From Saccharothrix saharensis (GTDB lineage: Bacteria > Actinomycetota > Actinomycetes > Mycobacteriales > Pseudonocardiaceae), in assembly GCF_006716745.1 (NCBI RefSeq), contig NZ_VFPP01000001.1, positions 2,294,001 through 2,358,000 of the forward strand: a stretch of DNA of 64,000 nt. The letters are read 5' to 3'. The position numbers and the translations under genes are program-made. Under the pieces are notes generated by a model. It had not been told where the DNA came from. It did not search any database and saw only the letters and a program-made list of their open reading frames with translations. Positions 57,843 to 64,000 of this stretch are shown here, one piece after another (within the stretch, counting starts at the first letter, position 1; each line of letters opens with the position of its first letter).

Positions 57843-58699
57843 CGCGACGACCGGACCCGCCCGCGCGCGGCCAGCACCTGCTTCGCCTTCTCGAAGCCGC
57901 CCGGGCCGAGCAGCCGCTGCGCCGCGGTCTTGGCCAGGTACCGCGCGCCGTCACGGGCCGTGCGCAGCGGGTGGCCGACGAACCGGTCGCGCGCCAGCAG
58001 GCCGCCGGCGGGCTCGGGCACGTCGTCCAGCGCCGCGCCGAACAGCGCCCGGTACGGCGCGGGCGAGACCAGCCGGCCGCGCGTGCGGTTGCTCACGTTG
58101 CCGCCGTGCACGACCTGGAGCCAGCCGGGCGGCCCGCCCAGCGACACCACCTCGGCGTGCCGGTGCAGCCGGTTGTGCCAGTCGGCCCAGCACGTCACCG
58201 GGTCGGCCCAGCTCTCCCGCATCGACGCGAACGCGTTGTCGCGGTCGTGGTGGGCGAACAGCCCGGTCGGGCTCTTGACCAGCCCGTTGGCCAGGTAGAG
58301 GGCGGTGCGGCGGCCCGTGGACCGGTCGGCCTGCAGCCGGGCCACGAAGTCCGCGGCCAGGCCGTCGTCGTTGTCGAGGTTGGTGGTGATCAGCTCGTCG
58401 CCCCTGACCGGGAACAGCGCCGAGATGTCCTCGACCAGTTCGGCTCGGCTGACCTGCGTGCGGAACACCGGCGTGTACGCGTCGCCGTGCGCCTCGATGC
58501 GGTCCTTGAGCCACTGCGGGCTCTCCGGGTCGAAGTAGATGAGCCACCGGAAGTTCGAGGACGTCTGCGCCGCCACCGAAGGCAGGCAGTAGCGCTCGAA
58601 CAGCCCGACGCGTTCGGTCAGCCACCCCTCCCGCGCCCGCACGACGCTCTCCGCGCCCACGGACGGCAGGTTGAAACGCGTCAGCACGACGTGGTCCAT
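57839..58699 (-). CDS. Rhamnosyltransferase-like glycosyltransferase
   Basis: A 286-residue protein with VVLTRFNLPS at the start, RYCLPSVAAQTSSNFRWLIY, and TTNLDNDDGLAADFVARLQ in place of a DxD metal site. This is the pattern of the putative rhamnosyltransferase family PF11316. The ATG at 58699 has AAGGGG 3 bp before it. It is the first gene of a leftward pair with the glycosidase-like lipoprotein and divergent from the GT2-flippase-WsaF operon. Confidence 0.88.
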   Translation of the reverse strand: MDHVVLTRFNLPSVGAESVVRAREGWLTERVGLFERYCLPSVAAQTSSNFRWLIYFDPESPQWLKDRIEAHGDAYTPVFRTQVSRAELVEDISALFPVRGDELITTNLDNDDGLAADFVARLQADRSTGRRTALYLANGLVKSPTGLFAHHDRDNAFASMRESWADPVTCWADWHNRLHRHAEVVSLGGPPGWLQVVHGGNVSNRTRGRLVSPAPYRALFGAALDDVPEPAGGLLARDRFVGHPLRTARDGARYLAKTAAQRLLGPGGFEKAKQVLAARGRVRSSR

Positions 58700-58780
58700 G
58701 GAACCCCTTCCCGTATGTCCCCTACATCGGTATCGGGGCGCCGCCGTTAACGATCCGCGTTCGAACACGATGTGTAGGTC

Positions 58781-59830
58781 GTGACTGAGCCACCGGCACG
58801 ACCAACGGTCGACGTCGTCATCCCCTGCTACAACTACGCGCGGTTCCTGCGTGCATGCGTCAAGAGCGTGCTCGACCAACCCGGCGTCGACGTGCGGGTG
58901 CTGATCATCGACGACACGTCGAGCGACGAGACGCCCGAGGTCATGGCCGAGTTGACGCAGGACCCGCGGGTCGAGGGCCGCCGGCACGAGGTCAACCGCG
59001 GTCACATCGCGACCTACAACGAGGGCCTGCTGGAGTGGGCCAAGGCCGACTACACCGTGCTGCTGTCCGCGGACGACCTGCTGGCGCCGGGCGCGCTGGC
59101 CCGTGCCGCCGAGGTGTTCGAGGCCCACCCGAACGTCGGCATGGTCTACGGACGTGTCGTCTATTACACCGACCACGACCACCTGCCGTCCGTGGTCGCG
59201 CCGCCGGCCGGCCGCACGGTCTGGTCCGGTGTGGACTGGATCGAGGCGCGCTGCCGGACCGGGCAGAACGTGCTGTCCTCGCCCGAGGCCGTGGTGCGCA
59301 CGTCGGTGCAGCAGGAGGTCGGCGGCTACCGGCCCGACCTGCCGCACGCGGGCGACCTGGAGATGTGGATGCGCATCGCCGCGGTGTCCGACATCGGGTA
59401 CGTGCGCGGCAAGCCCGCCGCCTACTACCGCGTGCACCAGCAGAGCATGATGCGCACGCGGTTCTCGTCGCTGTTCGCCGACCTGGAGCAGCGGCAGGCC
59501 GTGTTCGAGCGGTTCTTCGCCGAGCACCCCGACCTGCCGCCGCGGCTGCGGTCGCTGGCCAACCGGTCGATCGCCAAGGACGCCCTGTGGCGGGCCGTGC
59601 GCGCCTACGACCGGGACAAGCTGGCCGAGATCCCGGTGGACGAGCTGGAGGCGTTCGCCCGGCGGGTGTTCGCCGGCGTGGAGCGGCTGCCCGAGTACCG
59701 GGCGTTGCGGCGGCGGCGGGCGCTGGGGCCGCGGGTGTGCAGCCGCACGCAGCTGTTCGTCGGGAGCCACCTGGCCAAGCGCGGCGCGGGGCTCGTGGGC
59801 AAGCAGGTCTGGAAGTGGCGCGGCCAGTGA
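58781..59830 (+). CDS. GT2-family glycosyltransferase
   Basis: A 349-residue GT-A glycosyltransferase. VDVVIPCYNYARFLRACVKS, VLIIDDTSSDETPE and TVLLSADDLLAPGALARA (metal-binding ADD) are the core motifs. GDLEMWMRIAAVSDIGYV is the acceptor-side ED-like segment and YYRVHQQSM the C-terminal signature. A basic tail of about 60 residues (RRRRALGPRVCSRTQ) may touch the membrane. GTG at 58781 follows AGGTC. It overlaps the flippase start by 4 bp. Confidence 0.92.
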   Translation: MTEPPARPTVDVVIPCYNYARFLRACVKSVLDQPGVDVRVLIIDDTSSDETPEVMAELTQDPRVEGRRHEVNRGHIATYNEGLLEWAKADYTVLLSADDLLAPGALARAAEVFEAHPNVGMVYGRVVYYTDHDHLPSVVAPPAGRTVWSGVDWIEARCRTGQNVLSSPEAVVRTSVQQEVGGYRPDLPHAGDLEMWMRIAAVSDIGYVRGKPAAYYRVHQQSMMRTRFSSLFADLEQRQAVFERFFAEHPDLPPRLRSLANRSIAKDALWRAVRAYDRDKLAEIPVDELEAFARRVFAGVERLPEYRALRRRRALGPRVCSRTQLFVGSHLAKRGAGLVGKQVWKWRGQ

Positions 59831-61284
59831 CCGCCGTGGAGCCACCGGGGACCGAGCGGCCGGAGCTGCGGCGCAAGGTCTCCTCGGCGATCCGGTGGAG
59901 CGCGGTCAACAGCCTGGTGCAGCGGTTCAGCCAGGTCGGCGTGGGCGTGCTGCTGGCCCGGCTGATCGCGCCCGAGCAGTTCGGCGTGTTCGCGGTCGCG
60001 CTGGTGGTGCTCAACATCGTGCTGAGCGTCAGCGAGATGGGCGTGAGCGTCGCGCTGGTCCGCACCGAACGGCCGGTCGAGGAGCTCGCGCCGACGGTGA
60101 CGACGCTGTCGATCGCGTCCGGCGCGCTGCTGGCGCTGGTCTGCGTGCTCGGCGCGCCGTGGTTCGCCGCGGCGATGGACACGCCGCAGGCCACCGGCGT
60201 GATCCAGCTCATGTCGTTGTCGCTGGTGGTCGCGGGCGCGTCGGCGGTGCCGGGAGCGTTGCTGCAACGCGAGTTCCGGCAGGACCACAAGTTCGTCGCC
60301 GACACGTCGGCGTTCGTCGTCGGCACGGCCGTGGTGGTGGTGCTGGCGCTCATGGGCTTCGGCGCGTGGAGCCTGGCGTGGTCGCGGATCGCCACGAACG
60401 TGGTCGCCGCCGTGGTGATGTTCGCCTACACGCCGAAGCGCTACCGGCCCGGGTTCGACGCGGTGCAGGCACGCGGGCTGCTGGCGTTCGGGCTGCCGCT
60501 GGCGGGCGCGAGCCTGCTGGTGTTCGGGGTGCTCAACGTCGACTACATCATCGTCGGCAGCGTCCTGGGCACCGTGCCGCTGGGCTTCTACCTGCTCGCG
60601 TTCAACCTCGCGAACTGGCCGGTCGGCGCGTTCTCACAGCCGGTGCGCAGCGTCTCGCTCGCGGCGTTCTCGCAGGTCAGGGACGATCCGGAGCTGTTCT
60701 CGCGGACGTTCGCCCGTGCGCTGCGGCTGCTCGCGCTGGTGACCGTGCCCGCGTGCGTGCTGCTGGCGGCGTTGGCCGACCCGCTCGTGCGCACGGTCTA
60801 CGGCGAGCGGTGGGCGCCGGCCGCGCAGGCGTTGGCGCTGCTTGTGCTGCTCGGCGCGCTGCGGGTGGCGTTGGAACTGGGCTACGACTACCTGGCCAGC
60901 GCCGGGCGGTCGCGGGCGATCCTGGTGATCCACCTGGTGTGGCTGGCGGCGCTCGTGCCGCTGCTGGCGCTGGGCGCGCACCTGGACGGCATCCGGGGCG
61001 TGGCGCTGGCGCAGAGCGTGGTCGTGCTGGTGGTGGTCGTGCCCGCGTACCTGGTCGCGTTCCGGCCCTACGGGCTGCGCGCGCGGGCGCTGGGCGCGGC
61101 GGTCGCCCGGCCGGTGCTCGGCGGTGTGGTGATGGTCCTGGTGGCGTCCGGCGTGCAGTGGGTGGTCGACGGCGCGCTGTGGCGGCTGCTGGTCGGTGGC
61201 GCGTTGGCGTCGCTGGCGTACGCGGCCGTGGTGTTCCCCCTGCGCCACGAGGTGCTGGGCCTGTTGCGGAGGAGTGGCGCGTGA
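59827..61284 (+). CDS. Wzx-type polysaccharide flippase
   Basis: A 485-residue MOP-superfamily protein with about 14 membrane helices. AIRWSAVNSLVQRFSQVGVG, LLARLIAPEQFGVFAVALVV and LLQREFRQDHKFVADTS match lipid-linked oligosaccharide flippases (WzxC/RfbX-like). It moves undecaprenyl- or polyprenyl-linked units outward. The GTG overlaps the GT2 stop, and its own stop overlaps the next glycosyltransferase start, each by 4 bp. Confidence 0.92.
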   Translation: MTAVEPPGTERPELRRKVSSAIRWSAVNSLVQRFSQVGVGVLLARLIAPEQFGVFAVALVVLNIVLSVSEMGVSVALVRTERPVEELAPTVTTLSIASGALLALVCVLGAPWFAAAMDTPQATGVIQLMSLSLVVAGASAVPGALLQREFRQDHKFVADTSAFVVGTAVVVVLALMGFGAWSLAWSRIATNVVAAVVMFAYTPKRYRPGFDAVQARGLLAFGLPLAGASLLVFGVLNVDYIIVGSVLGTVPLGFYLLAFNLANWPVGAFSQPVRSVSLAAFSQVRDDPELFSRTFARALRLLALVTVPACVLLAALADPLVRTVYGERWAPAAQALALLVLLGALRVALELGYDYLASAGRSRAILVIHLVWLAALVPLLALGAHLDGIRGVALAQSVVVLVVVVPAYLVAFRPYGLRARALGAAVARPVLGGVVMVLVASGVQWVVDGALWRLLVGGALASLAYAAVVFPLRHEVLGLLRRSGA

Positions 61285-62498
61285 AGGTCGTCCAGCAGTT
61301 GCGGCGTCGGGCGCACCAGGTCACGCGCATCGTGCGCGAACAGGGTGTGCGGCAGGTCGGCGCGCGGGCGCTCGGCCGGGCGGCGCGGCGGTTCGGCGCG
61401 GAGGCCGAGGTGTTCCCGGTGCGGTGGGAGGACGTGCGCGCGGCGGACATCGGCGCGCGGCGACCGGTGGTCGTGCCGCCCGTGCCCGCGGACGGGCGGC
61501 TGACGGTCAACTGGGTCAGCACGCCGCCGTCACCGGGCTCCGGCGGGCACACCACGATGTTCCGGCTGATCGAGCACCTGGAGTCGTTGGGGCACACGTG
61601 CCGGCTGTACCTGTACGACGTGTACGGCAGCCGTGCGGCCGACCACGAGCCGGTGGTCAGGTCGGCGTTCCCGGGGTTCCGCGGGCCGGTGCACGACGTG
61701 CTGGACGGGATGGCCGACGCGCACGCCGTGTTCGCCACCGCGTGGATGACGGCCTACCCGGCGTTCAACGACCCGTGCGCGGGCAGGCGGTTCTACCTCG
61801 TGCAGGACTACGAGCCCTGGTTCTTCCCGGTCGGCGGGCTGTCGGCGCTGGCCGAGAACACCTACCGGATGGGGTTCCACGGCTTCACCGCCGGCCGGTT
61901 CCTGGCCGACAAGCTGCGGGCCGAGACCGGGATGGCGGCCGACTCGTTCGACTTCGGGTGCGACGCGGACCGCTACCACCTGCTCGACGGCGTGCCGCGC
62001 GACGGCGTGGTGTTCTACGCCCGTCGGCTCGCGCCCCGGCGGGCGATCGAGATCGGGTTGCTGGCGCTGGAGGTCTTCGCCGAACGCCACCCCGACGTCG
62101 CGATCCACACCTACGGCGAGAAGATCGGGTCGCTGGGGCCGCGGCACGTCGACCACGGCCTGGTCACGCCCGACCGGCTCAACGACATCTACAACCGGTG
62201 CTACGCGGGTCTCACGCTGTCGATGACGAACGTGTCGCTCGTCCCGCACGAGATGCTGGCCGCGGGCTGCCTGCCGGTCGTCAACGACGCCGTGCACAAC
62301 CGGGTCGTGCTGGACAACGACCACGTCCGCTACGCGCCCGCGACACCGCACGACCTGGCCCGCGCGCTGTCCGACGTGGTGACGCTGCCGGACTTCGGCG
62401 CGGTGGCCCGGGCCGCGTCCGCGAGCGTGTCCGGCCGGTCGTGGGACGCGGCCGGACACGAGCTGGAGAAGGTGCTCAGGCGCGAGCTGTCGGCCTGA
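61281..62498 (+). CDS. WsaF-like GT4 glycosyltransferase
   Basis: A 405-residue GT-B enzyme. STPPSPGSGGHTTMFRLIEH, FYLVQDYEPWFFPVGGLS, FYARRLAPRRAIEIGLLAL and LSMTNVSLVPHEMLAAGCLP are the rhamnosyltransferase WsaF pattern, the last being the donor-binding loop. The N-terminal about 60 residues are basic and helical (VQQLRRRAHQVTRIVREQG). GTG at 61281 overlaps the flippase stop. It overlaps the convergent acyltransferase by 23 bp at the 3' end. Confidence 0.88.
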   Translation: MKVVQQLRRRAHQVTRIVREQGVRQVGARALGRAARRFGAEAEVFPVRWEDVRAADIGARRPVVVPPVPADGRLTVNWVSTPPSPGSGGHTTMFRLIEHLESLGHTCRLYLYDVYGSRAADHEPVVRSAFPGFRGPVHDVLDGMADAHAVFATAWMTAYPAFNDPCAGRRFYLVQDYEPWFFPVGGLSALAENTYRMGFHGFTAGRFLADKLRAETGMAADSFDFGCDADRYHLLDGVPRDGVVFYARRLAPRRAIEIGLLALEVFAERHPDVAIHTYGEKIGSLGPRHVDHGLVTPDRLNDIYNRCYAGLTLSMTNVSLVPHEMLAAGCLPVVNDAVHNRVVLDNDHVRYAPATPHDLARALSDVVTLPDFGAVARAASASVSGRSWDAAGHELEKVLRRELSA

Positions 62499-63561
62499 GC
62501 AGGCGTCGCTGCGCCGGCCGTTCGACGAACCGGTGCAGCAGCCACGCCAGCACCAGCGAGGCGCCCAGCGCGGCGGCCGAGATCCCGGTCGCGGCCGCCA
62601 GGGTGACGTCGTGCGGCCAGACCGCCTCCGCGGCCCGCAGCACCACCTGGTGCACGAGGTAGAAGGCGAAGGACACCTCGCCGAGGAACACCGCCGCGCG
62701 GTGGCGCCACGGTGACCAGGACCCGGTGAGGTCGGCCGTGGCGACGGCCGGGATGAGCAGCGCGAGCGGCACGACCGTGCCCGCGACGTAGCCGAACGTG
62801 CCGGGCAGGTGGCCGGAGGCGACGTACCCGACGACGGCCGGCGCACCCGCCTGCCACGGGGCCAGCCGGGGCCACCGGCCCGCGCGCACGATCCGCGCGA
62901 GCACCATGCCCAGCACGAACTCCAGCGCCCGCGTCACGGGGAAGACGTAGACGAACCAGTACTCCAGGTGGTCCGGCAGGGGCAGCGCCAGGGCGGGGAC
63001 GGCGATGACGGCGGCCATGAGGCCGACCGCCGCCGCCCAGAGCCTCTTGTGCGGCACGCGGTCCACCAGTGCCAGCAGCCACGCGAACGCCGTGTAGAAC
63101 GCCGCCTCGCACGACAGCGACCAGGCCGGGGTGTTGACGCCGAAGTACACCGACTGCACCGGCACCCACGCCTGGAGCAGGAACAGCCCCAGCACGCCGG
63201 ACAGCACGGACACCCCGCCCAGCCAGGCGAGGCCCGCGAAGACGACCACCCAGACCACCACGTGGTTGGGCAGCACCCTGGCCGCCCTCCGGCGCCGGCC
63301 GACGGCCGCCGGGACCCCGTCCCGCGCCGACCAGGTGAGCACGAAACCGGACAGCAGGAAGAAGAACCCGACCCCGGTCGCGCCCTGGCCGAACAGCACC
63401 GCCAGCACGCCTTCCGCACCGGTGCCCGCGAACAACCCGCCGGCGTGCAGGTGGAAGCCGAAGACGACGAACGCGGCGAGGAAGCGCAACCCGGTCAGGG
63501 ACGGCAACCGGGCGGGCAGCACCGGTGGGACCGTCGGGGCGGGTGCCGGCGCGTTCGTCAT
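62476..63561 (-). CDS. OafA/YrhL-type membrane acyltransferase
   Basis: A 361-residue acyltransferase-3 protein with about 10 membrane segments. LPSLTGLRFLAAFVVFGFHL carries the conserved RFLA...H, FFFLLSGFVLTWSARDG and AWSLSCEAAFYTAF are family loops, and FLGEVSFAFYLVHQVVL lies near the C-terminus. It would O-acylate the surface glycan. ATG at 63561 is preferred; GTG at 63567 is possible. The basic loop GRRRRAARVLP is cytoplasmic. An AT-rich gap of about 150 bp lies upstream. Confidence 0.9.
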   Translation of the reverse strand: MTNAPAPAPTVPPVLPARLPSLTGLRFLAAFVVFGFHLHAGGLFAGTGAEGVLAVLFGQGATGVGFFFLLSGFVLTWSARDGVPAAVGRRRRAARVLPNHVVVWVVVFAGLAWLGGVSVLSGVLGLFLLQAWVPVQSVYFGVNTPAWSLSCEAAFYTAFAWLLALVDRVPHKRLWAAAVGLMAAVIAVPALALPLPDHLEYWFVYVFPVTRALEFVLGMVLARIVRAGRWPRLAPWQAGAPAVVGYVASGHLPGTFGYVAGTVVPLALLIPAVATADLTGSWSPWRHRAAVFLGEVSFAFYLVHQVVLRAAEAVWPHDVTLAAATGISAAALGASLVLAWLLHRFVERPAQRRLLRPTARA

Positions 63562-63677
63562 CGGCACGTGGTCCGAGCGGCGGAGCGGGCCGTACTGCTG
63601 GTGCGGCGTAATACTATTCTTGCGGTCGGGTATTCGTTTTCGGGAAGGAATAACAACTTCCGCCTCCGATGCAGCAG

Positions 63678-63701
63678 GATTTCCTGTGACGACAGGAAAT
63701 C
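63678..63701. terminator. Hairpin after the PD40-type propeller gene
   Basis: GATTTCCTGT and ACAGGAAATC form a perfect 10-bp stem with a 4-nt loop, 30 bp downstream of the leftward gene's stop. It probably terminates that gene. The remaining gap (63568-63677) is unusually AT-rich and may contain the acyltransferase promoter; no ORF is seen. Confidence 0.6.
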
Positions 63702-63730
63702 GCGGCGCTGCGGAAGGCGTTAGCCGGAGG

Positions 63731-64000
63731 TCACACGGGGGACGGCGACGTGGCGTCGGCGATCATCGGCACGGCCGCGGACGAGCCGTCGGCGGGCACC
63801 ACGTGGATCGACGCGAGCTTGGCGTCCTTCGGCACGGCGGCGAACGCGAGCCGCTCGTCGTCCAGCCAGGTCGCCTGGTCGTCCACGCCGGCCGTGCCCG
63901 GCAGCCTGCGCTCCTCGCCGGTCGCCAGGTCCAGCACCGCCAACTCCCACGGCCCCAGCCGGCCGATGCGCTTCTTGTAGGCGACCTTCGTGCCGTCCGG
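63731..64000 (-). CDS. PD40/TolB-like beta-propeller protein, C-terminal part
   Basis: The window end cuts this gene, leaving about 89 C-terminal residues. The blade pattern is LAVLDLATGEERRLPGTAGV, DDQATWLDDERLAFAAVPKD and ASIHVVPADGSSAAVPMIAD, preceded by PDGTKVAYKKRI and LGPWEL in the same frame beyond the first internal start. It is similar to WD40-like propellers of TolB or of sensor proteins. No signal or anchor can be judged because the N-terminus lies outside. Confidence 0.75.
   Translation of the reverse strand, partial: PDGTKVAYKKRIGRLGPWELAVLDLATGEERRLPGTAGVDDQATWLDDERLAFAAVPKDAKLASIHVVPADGSSAAVPMIADATSPSPV

Overview
This is high-GC actinobacterial DNA. Many genes start with GTG or TTG, operons overlap by 4 bp (GTGA/ATGA), and the gene content fits Pseudonocardiaceae of the Saccharothrix/Actinosynnema/Lentzea type: an XRE-DUF397 pair, WS/DGAT acyltransferase, F420-type enzymes, RppA with a P450, a LAL regulator, a CHAT-TPR operon and a fused CobIJ. 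The genus is an inference from gene content. No rRNA, tRNA, CRISPR array, transposase or prophage was seen, and no gene-free stretch exceeds 300 bp.

Layout. 0-5.8 kb: cobalamin corrin-ring genes (cobH end, cobIJ, cobK, cbiD, cobM, cobL) with an F420/FMN split-barrel oxidoreductase coupled to cobL. 6-11.3 kb: a single-chain PheRS-like protein faces a leftward operon for a polar amino acid ABC importer, whose last gene fuses a class V aminotransferase to a YheO/DauR-type regulator. 11.3-15.1 kb: thioredoxin, a YihY/BrkB membrane protein, a coupled three-gene envelope cluster (holin-like, DUF3618, DUF4235), a tiny acidic protein and an enoyl-CoA hydratase. 15.3-21.4 kb: a secreted protein, an LLM monooxygenase-GNAT-binding protein operon that may salvage sulfur amino acids, and a lipase divergent from a wax ester synthase/DGAT. 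21.4-25.8 kb: XRE/DUF397 pair, an AadA-like adenylyltransferase, an alpha/beta hydrolase, a patatin and a TmrB-like kinase. 25.8-29.1 kb: P450-rppA-LLM operon for tetrahydroxynaphthalene-derived pigment.

29.2-35.2 kb: a tight five-gene leftward operon of two unknown proteins, a TPR protein, a CHAT (caspase-like) protease and a coiled-coil protein. This is the best candidate for a little-described system. 35.3-42.9 kb: two membrane-anchored proteins, tex, then an SDR/FAD-oxidoreductase pair facing an SRPBCC protein. 42.9-50.8 kb: an orphan branched-chain-type binding protein, a large LAL regulator, an unusual YCII-LuxR fusion, GNAT, a second crotonase and a Ser/Thr kinase. 51-63.6 kb: a cell-surface polysaccharide locus with a GT2-GT4 fusion, a GT26 enzyme, rhamnosyltransferase-like, GT2 and WsaF-like glycosyltransferases, a Wzx-type flippase, an acyltransferase, a secreted YVTN propeller, a glycosidase-like lipoprotein and an MFS carrier. 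The window ends inside a PD40-type propeller gene.

Three copies (about 15.2, 42.3 and 50.9 kb) of one composite palindromic repeat each sit exactly at the 3' end of a leftward gene. Their unit number varies, and in one case the repeat supplies the end of a coding sequence. Clear inverted repeats in several divergent promoters are also recorded.
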